Source: Anaerococcus murdochii
Lineage (GTDB): Bacteria; Bacillota; Clostridia; Tissierellales; Peptoniphilaceae
Length of the DNA stretch: 64,000 bases
Assembly: GCF_019957155.1 (NCBI RefSeq)
Contig: NZ_JAIPME010000002.1
Location: 1,798,001-1,862,000 of the forward strand
Reading direction: 5' to 3'
In this document: positions 40,704 to 49,951 of the stretch, one piece after another
Numbering within the stretch: the stretch's first letter is position 1
How the letters are laid out: the number at the start of each line of letters is the position of its first letter
Made by a program: the position numbers and the translations under genes
The notes under the pieces: generated by a model
Database searches by the model: none
Seen by the model: only the letters and a program-made list of their open reading frames with translations
Told to the model about the DNA's origin: nothing

Positions 40704-41456
40704 TTATTTTTTAAAATTAACTAATTGTTCAAAATCACTTGCTTTAAGGCTTGCTCCACCTATTAGACCACCGTCAATATTTTCTTTAGCAAGTAATTCT
40801 TTTACGTTTGATGGTTTCATTGAACCACCATATTGGATTCTAATTTTTTCACTAGCTGCTTCGCTGTAAGTTTCTTTGATAAAGTTTCTGATAAAACCAC
40901 ACATATCATCCGCATCTTCTGCTGAAGCGGTCTTACCTGTACCTATTGCCCAAATTGGTTCATAAGCTATGATTACTTTTTCAATATCTGCTTCGCTTAC
41001 ATCTTTTAAATTCTTTGTTAATTGTTCTTTTACCTTTGCTTCGTGTTTGTTCTCTTCTCTTTCTTCAAGAGTTTCACCAACACAAAGAATTGGAACTAAG
41101 TCGTGTGCGAGAGCTGATTTTACCTTTTTATTTACAAGGCAATCACATTCTTTGAAGTATTCTCTTCTTTCAGAGTGACCGATAATTACGTATTTTGCCT
41201 TAACATCTTTAAGCATTAGTGGAGATATTTCACCTGTAAATGCTCCGCTTTCTTCAAAATACATATTTTCTGCACCATAATTAATATTTGTACCTTCAAG
41301 AACTTCTTGAGCTACAAGTAAATCTATGGCTGGTACACAAAATCCTGCTTCAACACTTGAATCAAGATCTAAAGCTTTGACTTCTTCTAGAAGTTGTCTC
41401 GCTTCACTAGGTGTCTTATTCATCTTCCAATTGCCAACTATTACTGGTTTGCGCAT
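40704..41456 (-). CDS. tpiA: Triosephosphate isomerase
   Basis: Interconverts DHAP and glyceraldehyde 3-phosphate. VGNWKMNKTPSEA holds the catalytic Lys, IGHSERREYF the His, AYEPIWAIGTGKTAS the Glu with the mobile loop 6, and QYGGSMKPSNVKEL the phosphate loop. 250 residues, normal. It starts 9 nt after pgk. Confidence 0.98.
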   Translation of the reverse strand: MRKPVIVGNWKMNKTPSEARQLLEEVKALDLDSSVEAGFCVPAIDLLVAQEVLEGTNINYGAENMYFEESGAFTGEISPLMLKDVKAKYVIIGHSERREYFKECDCLVNKKVKSALAHDLVPILCVGETLEEREENKHEAKVKEQLTKNLKDVSEADIEKVIIAYEPIWAIGTGKTASAEDADDMCGFIRNFIKETYSEAASEKIRIQYGGSMKPSNVKELLAKENIDGGLIGGASLKASDFEQLVNFKK

Positions 41457-41465
41457 TTTGACTCC

Positions 41466-42662
41466 TTATTTGTCTTCAATTGCAGTTATTCCTGGTAGTT
41501 CTTTGCCTTCTAGGAACTCTAAGCTTGCTCCACCGCCTGTAGATACGTGAGTTATCTTATCTTTTAGGCCAGCCATTTCTATAGCAAGGGCGCTATCTCC
41601 GCCACCTACAATAGTTACAGCATCAGATTCAGCTAGAGCTTTTGCAACTTCATTGGTACCATTTGAGAATTCTTTTATTTCAAATACACCCATTGGTCCA
41701 TTCCATACAACTGTCTTAGCTTCTTTTATCTTATCTGCAAAAAGTTTTGCTGTTTTTGGTCCGATATCTAGTGCTTCCTTGTCTACTGGGATATTGTCTA
41801 TATCAACTATTTCAGTAGCAACACCAGCTTCTATTTTATCAGCAATAACAACATCAACTGGTAGAAGGATCTCAACTCCATTAGCTTTAGCTTTTTCAAT
41901 TAATTCTAGAGATAGGTCCATCTTATCTTCTTCAAGAAGTGATTTTCCTATTTCCTTGCCCATAGCCTTTAGGAATGTATAAGCCATACCACCACCAATT
42001 AGGATAGTATCAACTTTTGTAATTAAGTTTTCAATTACGCCAATCTTATCAGATACCTTAGCACCACCTAAGATTGATACAAATGGATGGTCAGGAGCTT
42101 CTAGGGCCTTTCCCATAACTTCGATTTCTTTTTCAATTAAGAAACCAACTGCAGAAGGAAGGATGCTAGCTACACCAACATTTGAGGCGTGAGCTCTATG
42201 GCTTGTACCAAAGGCATCATTTACATATAAATCAGCAAGAGATGCTAATTCTTTTGCAAAATCTTCACCGTTTTTAGTTTCTTCTTTTCTAAATCTTGTA
42301 TTTTCAAGTAAGGCAATTTGACCGTCAGCAAGTTTATTTACTTCTTCTTTTACTTTTTCATCCACAACAAGATCGCTTGGAATAAAAGTAAACTTATCTT
42401 TATATTCATTTGCTAGATAATCAGCAACTGGTTTTAAAGAAAATTCTGGATTAGCCTCTCCCTTTGGTCTACCTAAGTGGCTCATAAGGATGACCTTAGC
42501 TCCATTTTCTGATAGGTAGTTAATTGTAGGAATTGCTGCTTTAATCCTAGCATCGTCTGCTATTTTTCCCTTTTCTTCTTTTGATAAAGGTACGTTAAAG
42601 TCCACTCTTACAAGAACTTTTTTGCCCTTTACATCTAAGTCTTTTACTGTTTTTTTATTCAT
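41466..42662 (-). CDS. pgk: Phosphoglycerate kinase
   Basis: ATP-generating step from 1,3-bisphosphoglycerate. Near the start [10 protein letters not shown], then [36 protein letters not shown], and WNGPMGVFE followed by VGGGDSALA. 398 residues, full length. Its 5' side has a strong terminator 12 nt before the ATG and no own promoter, so expression should depend on read-through from gap. Confidence 0.98.
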   Translation of the reverse strand: MNKKTVKDLDVKGKKVLVRVDFNVPLSKEEKGKIADDARIKAAIPTINYLSENGAKVILMSHLGRPKGEANPEFSLKPVADYLANEYKDKFTFIPSDLVVDEKVKEEVNKLADGQIALLENTRFRKEETKNGEDFAKELASLADLYVNDAFGTSHRAHASNVGVASILPSAVGFLIEKEIEVMGKALEAPDHPFVSILGGAKVSDKIGVIENLITKVDTILIGGGMAYTFLKAMGKEIGKSLLEEDKMDLSLELIEKAKANGVEILLPVDVVIADKIEAGVATEIVDIDNIPVDKEALDIGPKTAKLFADKIKEAKTVVWNGPMGVFEIKEFSNGTNEVAKALAESDAVTIVGGGDSALAIEMAGLKDKITHVSTGGGASLEFLEGKELPGITAIEDK

Positions 42663-42674
42663 TATTCACCTCGT

Positions 42675-42704
42675 AAAAAAGGCGAGATATTATCTCGCCT
42701 TTTT
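42675..42704 (-). terminator. Intra-operon terminator between gap and pgk
   Basis: On the minus strand AAAAAGGCGAGA pairs with TCTCGCCTTTTT over 12 bp with a 6-nt loop, then T/A. It lies inside the glycolytic operon and likely lowers pgk-tpiA-eno relative to gap. Confidence 0.85.
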
Positions 42705-42711
42705 AATACTC

Positions 42712-43719
42712 TTAAAGATTTGCTAGATAATCAAGTGTTCTAACTAAGTTAGATACGTATCCCATTTCGTTATCATACCAAGCAACAGTCTTAACAACTT
42801 GTGTTCCGTTTGCTCCTTCAACTATTTTTGTTAGTTGTGAATCAAATATAGAACCTGCTGGGTAACCGATAATATCACTTGAAACTATATCATCTGTTTC
42901 GTATGCGAAAGCATCGTTAGAATATTTTTTCATAGCTGCATTTACTTCTTCAACTGTAACTTTCTTTTCAAGTACAGAATAAAGTTCAGTAATAGAGCCA
43001 GTAATTGTTGGAACTCTTAGAGCTGATCCATCTATTTTGCCTTCTACTTCTGGAAGTACTTTACCAACTGCTTTTGCTGCACCTGTTGAAGCTGGGATTG
43101 TGTTTTGAGCTGCTGCTCTTCCGCCTCTAAGGTCTTTTTTACTAGCTGGTGTATCTTGGATAGCTTGAGTTGCTGTATATGCGTGGATTGTTGACATTTG
43201 TCCTGAAACAAATCCAAATTCTTTTAATAGTACGTTAACCATTGGTGATAGACAGTTTGTTGTGCAGCTTGCGCCTGAAACAACTGTTTCTGAGCCATCA
43301 AGTATTTCGTGGTTTACACCAAATACGATTGTTTTCATATCGCCTTTACCTGGTGCAGAAATAAGAACTTTTCTTGCTCCAGCTTTGATGTGAGCTTCAG
43401 CTTTTTCTTTTTCTGTAAAGAATCCTGTACATTCAAGAACGATATCTACGTTTAAATCTTTCCATGGAAGATCTTCTGGATTTCTTTCAGCAAAAACTTT
43501 GATGTCTTTACCATTGATTTTAAATCCGTCTTCTGTTAATTCAGCTTCACCGTCAAATCTACCTTGAGCAGTATCATATTTGAAAGCATATAGTAAACCT
43601 TCTTTGTCAATAAGGTCGTTAATTGCTACTACTTCAATATTATCTTCTACTGCTGCGATTCTTCTTAAGGTAAGACGTCCAATTCTACCAAATCCGTTAA
43701 TTGCTACTCTTGTTGTCAT
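42712..43719 (-). CDS. gap: Glyceraldehyde-3-phosphate dehydrogenase, type I
   Basis: NAD-linked oxidation of glyceraldehyde 3-phosphate in glycolysis. [17 protein letters not shown] is the NAD-binding start with [17 protein letters not shown] carries the catalytic Cys, with a His downstream in the [10 protein letters not shown] region, and [14 protein letters not shown] closes. 335 residues, full length. First gene of the glycolytic operon, with TTGACA promoter and AGGAGG ribosome site. No cggR-type regulator gene is upstream. Confidence 0.98.
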   Translation of the reverse strand: MTTRVAINGFGRIGRLTLRRIAAVEDNIEVVAINDLIDKEGLLYAFKYDTAQGRFDGEAELTEDGFKINGKDIKVFAERNPEDLPWKDLNVDIVLECTGFFTEKEKAEAHIKAGARKVLISAPGKGDMKTIVFGVNHEILDGSETVVSGASCTTNCLSPMVNVLLKEFGFVSGQMSTIHAYTATQAIQDTPASKKDLRGGRAAAQNTIPASTGAAKAVGKVLPEVEGKIDGSALRVPTITGSITELYSVLEKKVTVEEVNAAMKKYSNDAFAYETDDIVSSDIIGYPAGSIFDSQLTKIVEGANGTQVVKTVAWYDNEMGYVSNLVRTLDYLANL

Positions 43720-43752
43720 TATTGCCTCCTAAAAATTCTTTCTACATCTATT

Positions 43753-43780
43753 AATATACATTTTGTTATTACTTTGTCAA
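43753..43780 (-). promoter_or_regulatory. Promoter of the gap-pgk-tpiA-eno operon
   Basis: Minus strand TTGACA (43780-43775), 16 nt, TATATT (43758-43753), about 34 nt before the gap start; located right after the trxB stop. Confidence 0.75.
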
Positions 43781-43785
43781 TATGT

Positions 43786-44712
43786 CTACCAGGATTTGCT
43801 CTCCAGATACCTGTTAGCAACCACAGCTGCAATGCAGCCGTCACTTGCTGCAGTAACGGCTTGTCTTACAGTTTTTTTCCTAGTATCTCCTACTGCAAAG
43901 ACTCCTTCGATGTCGGTTTTCATATCCTCATCAGTAATTATATACCCATTTTCCATTTTAATCTTACCTTCAAAAATTTCTGTTTGGGCGATATTACCAA
44001 CGAAAATAAATACTCCTATTGGTGAACCATCTTCATTTTTAATGATTTTTTCTTCCTTAGTCTTTACATTTTCTAAGACTAATTCATCTACTTCTTTATC
44101 ACCTCTGATTTCTTTAACTACGCTATCGTATTCAAACTTTATTTTTGGATTGTTTTTTACATTATCTACGACAACGCCGCTTGCTCTAAATTCATCCCTT
44201 CTGTGGATGATTGTTACAGATTTTCCATAACGAGTAAGGTAATTTGCTTCTTCTAAGGCAGAATCACCCCCACCTACAACATATATGTCAAGGCCTTGAT
44301 AGAAAGGTCCGTCACATGTTGCACAGTATGAAACTCCTCTATTTGCAAATTCTTTTTCTCCTGGCACATCAAGATTCCTATGTCTAGCACCAGTAGAAAT
44401 TATAATAACCTTAGCTTGATATTCATTAGAATCAGTCTTTACAGTTTTTATTTCACCATCGAGATTAACTTCTTTTACATTTTCAAAAACTACTTCTGCA
44501 TATTTTTTTGCTTGTTCTTCCATTCTTTCAGAGAGTCCCATACCTGTAGGATTTTCTATTGACCCTGGGTAGTTTTCTACAAAGGCTGTACCGGAAATTT
44601 GGCCTCCAGCCACATCTTTTTCTGTGATCAAAGTTTTTAACTTACTTCTTCCGGCGTATAAGCCTGCAGATAAACCAGCAGGACCACCGCCAATAATAAT
44701 TATATCGTACAT
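43786..44712 (-). CDS. trxB: Thioredoxin-disulfide reductase
   Basis: FAD/NADPH enzyme that keeps thioredoxin reduced. FAD-binding IIIIGGGPAGLSAGLYAGR, redox pair CATC in SYCATCDGPFY, NADPH-binding [15 protein letters not shown] with HRRDEFRA, and the final FAD motif VFAVGDTRKKTVRQAVTAASDG. 308 residues, normal. Starts 11 nt after trmL. It lies in the minus-strand run nth-HAD-trmL-trxB. Confidence 0.97.
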   Translation of the reverse strand: MYDIIIIGGGPAGLSAGLYAGRSKLKTLITEKDVAGGQISGTAFVENYPGSIENPTGMGLSERMEEQAKKYAEVVFENVKEVNLDGEIKTVKTDSNEYQAKVIIISTGARHRNLDVPGEKEFANRGVSYCATCDGPFYQGLDIYVVGGGDSALEEANYLTRYGKSVTIIHRRDEFRASGVVVDNVKNNPKIKFEYDSVVKEIRGDKEVDELVLENVKTKEEKIIKNEDGSPIGVFIFVGNIAQTEIFEGKIKMENGYIITDEDMKTDIEGVFAVGDTRKKTVRQAVTAASDGCIAAVVANRYLESKSW

Positions 44713-44723
44713 ATATCTCCTTA

Positions 44724-45182
44724 TTAAAATTTAAAATCTAATTGTCTTAGGGCTTCGTACAAAACAATAGAAACCGAATTTGCTAAGTTTAAAGACCTAT
44801 TTATCTTTGGTGTCATTGGTATAGTTATGATTTTTTCCTTATATGCTTCAAGGAGTTTTTCATCTATACCTTCCTTTTCACGCCCAAAAATCAAATAATC
44901 ACCATCTTTAAAATTAACATCAACATATCTATTTTCACTTGGTGTCTCAACTAAATAGAAATTTTTATCTTTTAAATATTCCAAAAATTCATCAAGACTA
45001 TCGTGGATAACTAAATCTACATATTCCCAATAGTCTATTCCTGCCTTTTTTAAATATTTATCTGATAAATTAAATTTAAAAGGTCTAACCAAATGAAGTC
45101 TTGATTCTGTTAAAACACAAGTTCTTGCAATATTGCCGACATTTCCAGGATGTTCTGGCATTAGTAAAACAATGTTAAACAT
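44724..45182 (-). CDS. trmL: tRNA (cytidine/uridine-34-2'-O)-methyltransferase TrmL
   Basis: A SPOUT-family methyltransferase that modifies the wobble base of some leucine tRNAs. 152 residues, minimal TrmL length. N-terminal LLMPEHPGNVGNIARTC, LIFGREKEGI, and C-terminal IPMTPKINRSLNLANSVSIVLYEALRQ form the trefoil-knot SAM site. It overlaps the HAD gene by 8 nt. Confidence 0.93.
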   Translation of the reverse strand: MFNIVLLMPEHPGNVGNIARTCVLTESRLHLVRPFKFNLSDKYLKKAGIDYWEYVDLVIHDSLDEFLEYLKDKNFYLVETPSENRYVDVNFKDGDYLIFGREKEGIDEKLLEAYKEKIITIPMTPKINRSLNLANSVSIVLYEALRQLDFKF

Positions 45183-46017
45183 TTTTATTTGCCTCTAAAA
45201 CATAATTTACAGCCTCCAAAGCTCCACCAGATTCATTGTCTGCTACAATTACGTCTGCCACTTCTTTTAGCTTGTCCTTTGCATTTCCCATAGCAAAACC
45301 AAGCCCTGCTCCTTTGACCATTGGAATATCATTATAAGCATCGCCTATGGCTGCAACTTCACTTGTATATATACCCAGTTTATCACAAATCTCTTCAATC
45401 GATGTCCACTTTGTTGCATTTTTATTACCAATCTCTAGTAATGAATCTCCAGAAGCCGTTATATATAAATCTTCTCCAAACTCCTTTTCTAATAAATCTA
45501 TTATTTTTTCTTTAGCCATGTCTTTTTCATCTATGCCAGATATTTGAAATTTAATAGCCTTTTTCCCTTGATTGATAAGATATGAAACTGGATCATTTTT
45601 GATTATTAAATCCACTTGGTAATTCATGCCAAAATCATTATCTATTTTTAGATGCTTTATCCTGTCCAAATTTAATCTATTTGTATAATAATTTTCTTCA
45701 TCATAAAAATGAAAATCCATTTTATAATCTAGGCAAAATTCATATAATTTTTTTAGTAGTCTTTCTTCTATATAATAAGATTTATATACTTCCCTACCAT
45801 CAAGACTTATTAAACTACCATTTGTTGCCACAATAGGTCCTGAAATTTCTAACAATTTTTGGTTATATTTTATTGATGGAAAAACTCTTCCACTAGCAAG
45901 AACAACCTTTATTCCAGCATCATCAAGCTTTGCTAGAGCTTTCTTGCTTTCGTCTGTAACTTTTGAAGTATTATCTAGCAAAGTTCCGTCTATATCAAAA
46001 GCAAATAGTTTAATCAT
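45175..46017 (-). CDS. Cof-type HAD-IIB family hydrolase
   Basis: A predicted phosphatase on small phosphorylated metabolites such as sugar phosphates or flavin phosphates. HAD motif 1 FAFDIDGTLLDN with nucleophile Asp, motif 2 VVLASGRVFPSI, conserved Lys in GNKNATKWTSIEEI, and motif 4 AAIGDAYNDIPMVKGAGLGFAMGNA. 280 residues with the C2 cap domain, normal. Overlaps nth at its start and trmL at its end by 8 nt each. Substrate is unknown. Confidence 0.9.
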   Translation of the reverse strand: MIKLFAFDIDGTLLDNTSKVTDESKKALAKLDDAGIKVVLASGRVFPSIKYNQKLLEISGPIVATNGSLISLDGREVYKSYYIEERLLKKLYEFCLDYKMDFHFYDEENYYTNRLNLDRIKHLKIDNDFGMNYQVDLIIKNDPVSYLINQGKKAIKFQISGIDEKDMAKEKIIDLLEKEFGEDLYITASGDSLLEIGNKNATKWTSIEEICDKLGIYTSEVAAIGDAYNDIPMVKGAGLGFAMGNAKDKLKEVADVIVADNESGGALEAVNYVLEANKNV

Positions 46018-46603
46018 GAATCCTCCTGTAGTATTGGCACAATTTATTTATCTCACACTCTTCACATAGAGGATTTCTTGCCTTACAAAGAGCCCTGCCA
46101 TGGCTTATAATTTGATGATGAGTTTTTGACCACCTAGATTCATCGATATTTTTTTCTAACTGATCTTGAGTCTTATCAACATTATTAGCATCAGCCAGTC
46201 CAATCCTATTTGAAACCCTAAAAACATGGGTATCTACAGCTATTGATGGGATCCCAAAAGCGTTAGCACACACTACATTAGCTGTTTTTCGCCCCACTCC
46301 TGGAAGTTTCTGCAATTCCTTTTTATCAGCAGGAACAACTGAATTGTAATCCTCCATCAAAATCTTGCTTGCTGCCTTAATATTTTTCGCCTTATTTCTA
46401 TATATTCCAATAGTCCTAATGTGATTTTCAAGCTCTTTTATATCCATATTAGCAAAGTCTTCTGGAGTATTGGCAACTTTAAACATTTCCTTAGTCACCT
46501 TATTTACACTGACGTCTGTAGCTTGGGCAGAAAGTATTGTTGCCACTAATAACTCAAACGGAGTTGTAAAATCCAGCATTGAACGATCAACATCAGGATA
46601 CAT
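46010..46603 (-). CDS. nth: Endonuclease III
   Basis: DNA glycosylase/AP lyase for oxidised pyrimidines. Contains LLVATILSAQATDVSVNKVT, helix-hairpin-helix LPGVGRKTANVV with the catalytic Lys, Asp in VDTHVFRVSNR, and the iron-sulfur cluster C-x6-C-x2-C-x5-C at the end (CKARNPLCEECEINKLC). From ATG 46603 it is 197 residues, but the frame upstream still encodes the usual first helix (SKKKIGEVLELLDKMYPD). The only starts there are non-canonical: AUU at 46651 or 46654 after AAGG. A longer 213-residue product from AUU 46651 is plausible; see findings. Confidence 0.93.
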   Translation of the reverse strand: MYPDVDRSMLDFTTPFELLVATILSAQATDVSVNKVTKEMFKVANTPEDFANMDIKELENHIRTIGIYRNKAKNIKAASKILMEDYNSVVPADKKELQKLPGVGRKTANVVCANAFGIPSIAVDTHVFRVSNRIGLADANNVDKTQDQLEKNIDESRWSKTHHQIISHGRALCKARNPLCEECEINKLCQYYRRIHD

Positions 46604-46673
46604 TTTATCTAATAATTCTAGGACCTCTCCTATCTTTTTCTTACTTAAAATAATATCACCAACCTTCTCTAAT

Positions 46674-46702
46674 ATTATACTAGTCTTATTTTTACCTGCT
46701 AA
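46674..46702 (-). promoter_or_regulatory. Promoter of the nth-HAD-trmL-trxB run
   Basis: Minus strand TTAGCA (46702-46697), 17 nt, TATAAT (46679-46674). The transcript would start around 46667, only about 15 nt before the possible AUU start of nth. Confidence 0.6.
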
Positions 46703-46704
46703 AA

Positions 46705-46733
46705 TTGTATTTGCCCAATTTCTGTTATATAAT
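46705..46733 (+). promoter_or_regulatory. Promoter of the rodA/ftsW gene
   Basis: TTGTAT (46705-46710), 17 nt, TATAAT (46728-46733). Its -35 is 2 nt from the -35 of the divergent nth promoter, so the two may compete for polymerase. Confidence 0.6.
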
Positions 46734-46755
46734 AAATAAGAACTGGAGTGATATA

Positions 46756-47922
46756 ATGTTTAATTTAAAAAAGAAAAATTTCAAGGATTTTGATATCCTA
46801 CTATTAATTTCAACATTGGCCTTGTCTATATATGGCCTCATTGTACTATATTCTGCCTATGGTGGAAGACTAGCGTCAATTAAGACACAAATATTTTCGA
46901 CAATTTTAGGGTTCATATTTATCGCAATAATATGTACCTTGGACTTAGATGTTGTTAAAAAACCCTATAGGGTATATTATGCGGGTATGTTTGGTCTTTT
47001 GGGTATAACCTTAGCCATTGGTCGAGGCCTAGATGAATGGGGAGCTAGGTCTTGGATTTATTTTGGATCTTTCTCATTCCAACCTGCTGAAATATGTAAA
47101 ATTGTCTTGATTGTGTCACTTGCCGCTTTTTTAGACAAATATAAGTATTCTATTAATACACCACTCGTCTTGCTTGGTACGATTATTTTCATTGGAATAC
47201 CTATCGGTTTAATCTTGCTCCAACCAGACTTTGGTACAGCCATGGTGTATGTATTTTTCATTGCTGCAATGATATTTGTTGCAGGACTTTCTTGGAAATG
47301 GATAGGAATTTTTGCATTAGCTGGAATTGGACTAGGCCTTTTTCTTCTCGCGAACTTAAGTGGTTTCAGGGCCGACAGAATTGAAAACTTCCTAAATCCT
47401 TCAAGAGATACATCAGGATCAAACTGGCAACAACAACAAGGTATGATCGCAATAGGATCCGGCATGATAAATGGCAGGGGCTATCTAAATGGAAGCCAAT
47501 CCCAATATGGCTATATACCCGAAAAAGAAACTGACTTTATATTTTCAGTATTGGCTGAAGAATTAGGTTTTATTGGTGCAATTATAATGATTGCCTTATT
47601 CACAATTTTAATTTTGAGGTTAATCGCCATAGCAAAATCATCAAATAACACCTTTATAAGTCTTCTTGTAACAGGAATAGCTGGATTAATCTTTATCCAC
47701 ATTTTTGAAAATGTTGGTATGACCATTGGTATAATGCCTGTAACAGGTATACCACTTCCATTTTTCTCAAACGGTGGTACCTTCCAACTTTTAATTTTGG
47801 TTTGTATCGGCTTTGCCCTATCAGCATCAATGCAGAAAAATCAATATGATGATGGAATAATCGACTATGATACTGTAACACCTCTTGAAGTAAATATGGT
47901 AAGACCGTCAAAAAGAAAATAA
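46756..47922 (+). CDS. rodA: FtsW/RodA/SpoVE family peptidoglycan glycosyltransferase
   Basis: A SEDS-family membrane polymerase that makes glycan strands with a partner class B PBP. 388 residues with about ten hydrophobic segments. Conserved parts: LIVLYSAYGG, WGARSWIYFGSFSFQPAEICKI, LLQPDFGTAMVY, the extracellular loop with GRGYLNGSQSQYGYIPEKETDFIFSVLAEELGF cut by the catalytic Asp region, and GIPLPFFSNGGT. Start at ATG 46756 with GGAG upstream. It is alone; neither mreBCD nor a division cluster is nearby, so RodA against FtsW is not certain. Confidence 0.87.
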   Translation: MFNLKKKNFKDFDILLLISTLALSIYGLIVLYSAYGGRLASIKTQIFSTILGFIFIAIICTLDLDVVKKPYRVYYAGMFGLLGITLAIGRGLDEWGARSWIYFGSFSFQPAEICKIVLIVSLAAFLDKYKYSINTPLVLLGTIIFIGIPIGLILLQPDFGTAMVYVFFIAAMIFVAGLSWKWIGIFALAGIGLGLFLLANLSGFRADRIENFLNPSRDTSGSNWQQQQGMIAIGSGMINGRGYLNGSQSQYGYIPEKETDFIFSVLAEELGFIGAIIMIALFTILILRLIAIAKSSNNTFISLLVTGIAGLIFIHIFENVGMTIGIMPVTGIPLPFFSNGGTFQLLILVCIGFALSASMQKNQYDDGIIDYDTVTPLEVNMVRPSKRK

Positions 47923-47934
47923 ATTATAGCAAGT

Positions 47935-47970
47935 AAAAAGCCATCGTAGATATTCTACGATGACTTTTTT
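47935..47970. terminator. Bidirectional terminator between rodA and the V-ATPase operon
   Basis: A near-perfect stem CCATCGTAGA/TCTACGATGA with AAAAAG before and a long T-run after; ends both converging transcripts. Confidence 0.88.
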
Positions 47971-48581
47971 TCTTTATTTTTCTTTACAATTTTTGTCTTT
48001 GAGAATTCTTCTCTTTCTTTTTCTTCTATGCTTTGAGAAATATTCTTTATTAAATCAGTTTTATTTGGTATCTGAATCTTTTCTAGACTGTTTACTTTTT
48101 TATTAGCTTTTCTAATCTCAATTTCTAGGTTATTTATTGTACTATCAAGCTCGGCGAGTTTAAAAAGATCAGACCTTAATTTATTAAAGTCAATCAAAGC
48201 CTTATCCAACAAGGCATTAGTCTGATAAAACGAATAAGAAAGAGTTAATTTTTTATCTTCAAACTCAATCTCTGCTATATCTGTTTGCATAAATTTACTT
48301 GTGGATAATTTAATAGAATTATCAATAGGAATAAGGCCTGCAAGGTTTTCTAGCTTTTCCTCACCAATACTGGCTAACGCCTTGTTAAAACTGTGGCTTA
48401 CCTTGGCCATGGTTTCATTAACTTTAATATTTAAATTGTCCCTATCCTTAATTTTGCTGTCGTGAGCATTCATCAAGGCCTTTCTCTTCTTGTCAAGAAT
48501 ATCAAGACCGACTTCTAGAAGCTTAAGTTCATCCTTGGCTTTTATTAAATTCGCTTTGCTTGCTATAGCGTCATTATTCAT
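47955..48581 (-). CDS. ntpD: V-type ATP synthase/ATPase subunit D
   Basis: Central rotor shaft of the V1 part. 208 residues, normal. The N-terminal part [32 protein letters not shown] and a long C-terminal helix form the antiparallel coiled coil typical of subunit D. It ends with a Lys-rich tail. ATG 48581 overlaps subunit B by a few bases; the TTG before it lacks support. Last gene of the operon; B-D order is normal. Confidence 0.94.
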   Translation of the reverse strand: MNNDAIASKANLIKAKDELKLLEVGLDILDKKRKALMNAHDSKIKDRDNLNIKVNETMAKVSHSFNKALASIGEEKLENLAGLIPIDNSIKLSTSKFMQTDIAEIEFEDKKLTLSYSFYQTNALLDKALIDFNKLRSDLFKLAELDSTINNLEIEIRKANKKVNSLEKIQIPNKTDLIKNISQSIEEKEREEFSKTKIVKKNKEKKSS

Positions 48582-49947
48582 CAATCTTACCTATAAATTT
48601 GTCTAGATTTTTCTCAGATACCCTGTGTAGTTCAGTCCTTGGTAGAATTTTTAATATATCCCAAGCAAGGTCTAGACTTTCTTCTAATTCCCTATTTTCA
48701 TTTTGTCCCTGGGCTAGGAATTTATTTTCAAATACTTCACCAAATTCAAGGTACTTTTTATCTATTTCTGATAAGTCTTCCTCACCTACAATTTGGGCTA
48801 TATTTCTTACATCAATTACCTTTGAATATGACTCATAAAGCTGATTCATAACATCTTCATGGTCTGCCCTAGTATAGCCTTCACCTATACCATCTTTCAT
48901 GAGCCTTGAAAGTGAAGGTAGGACGTTAATTGGTGGATAAACACCCTTGCTTGATAGACCCCTATCAATAACAATTTGGCCTTCTGTAATATATCCTGTA
49001 AGGTCAGGTACTGGATGGGTTATATCATCGTTTGGCATTGTTAAAATTGGAATAAGGGTTACTGATCCCTTAACACCTTCAATCATGCCAGCTCTTTCAT
49101 AAAGACTTGCAAGGTTAGAGTAAAGATAACCTGGATAGCCCTTCCTTGATGGGATTTCGCCCCTTATTGAAGATACTTCTCTTAAAGCTTCACAATATGA
49201 AGTCATATCGGTGATTATTACAAGAACGTGATAGCCTTTTTTGTAGGCTAAATATTCTGCTGCTGTAAGAGCGCACTTAGGTGCAAGAAGTCTTTCCATA
49301 ATTGGAGAATCTGCCAAGTTTTGGTACATAACTAACTTATCTTTTACACCTGCCTTTGAAAAAGCATCTTCAAAGAACATTGCTTCGTCTTTTTTAATTC
49401 CCATAGCAGCGAAAACAAAAGCGAAATCTTCGTCTGTTTTAAGTTTTGCTTGCCTAATAATTTGCGCTGCTATCTCGTTATGAGGAAGACCAGAGCCTGA
49501 AAATATAGGAAGCTTTTGGCCACGGATGAGGGTTGTAAGTGTATCTATAGCAGAAATTCCTGTTTGTATAAAGTCTCTTGGGTATTCTCTCGCAACTGGA
49601 TTTAAGGCAAGGCCTTCAACTGGATATGTTTCGTCTGAATAAATATCGCCGCCATTATCTATAGGCTCACCTATACCATTGAATGTTCTTCCTAAGATAT
49701 TTTCATTCAATGGTAATTCAAGTGGTTTTTCATGGAAACTAACAACTATATCATCTATAGAAAAGTTATCAGTGTTGGCATAAACTTCTATTGTAACAGT
49801 ATCTTCATTAACCATTACTACAGAACCAACAAATTCCATTCCTTCTGCATGAACAGATACCAGAGAGTTATAAGCTATATCAGAAACTTTTTCAACTTCA
49901 ATTATTGACGATTCAATTTTTTTAATCTTAGTATATTCTTTTCTCAA
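48574..49947 (-). CDS. ntpB: V-type ATPase subunit B
   Basis: Non-catalytic nucleotide-binding subunit that alternates with A in the V1 hexamer. The P-loop position is degenerate as expected ([12 protein letters not shown]), followed by [37 protein letters not shown] and the [13 protein letters not shown] region. I set the start at TTG 49947 because AGGGGG lies 7 nt upstream and homologues begin near [13 protein letters not shown]; the ATG upstream at 49983 is inside the A gene. 457 residues. 4 nt after subunit A. Confidence 0.93.
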   Translation of the reverse strand: MRKEYTKIKKIESSIIEVEKVSDIAYNSLVSVHAEGMEFVGSVVMVNEDTVTIEVYANTDNFSIDDIVVSFHEKPLELPLNENILGRTFNGIGEPIDNGGDIYSDETYPVEGLALNPVAREYPRDFIQTGISAIDTLTTLIRGQKLPIFSGSGLPHNEIAAQIIRQAKLKTDEDFAFVFAAMGIKKDEAMFFEDAFSKAGVKDKLVMYQNLADSPIMERLLAPKCALTAAEYLAYKKGYHVLVIITDMTSYCEALREVSSIRGEIPSRKGYPGYLYSNLASLYERAGMIEGVKGSVTLIPILTMPNDDITHPVPDLTGYITEGQIVIDRGLSSKGVYPPINVLPSLSRLMKDGIGEGYTRADHEDVMNQLYESYSKVIDVRNIAQIVGEEDLSEIDKKYLEFGEVFENKFLAQGQNENRELEESLDLAWDILKILPRTELHRVSEKNLDKFIGKIDE

Positions 49948-49951
49948 TAGC

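Noticed and set aside
43763..44230. 155-codon plus-strand frame opposite trxB
   Set aside because: Entirely antisense to a full-length, conserved trxB and rich in Ser/Leu/Phe, as expected for a shadow frame.
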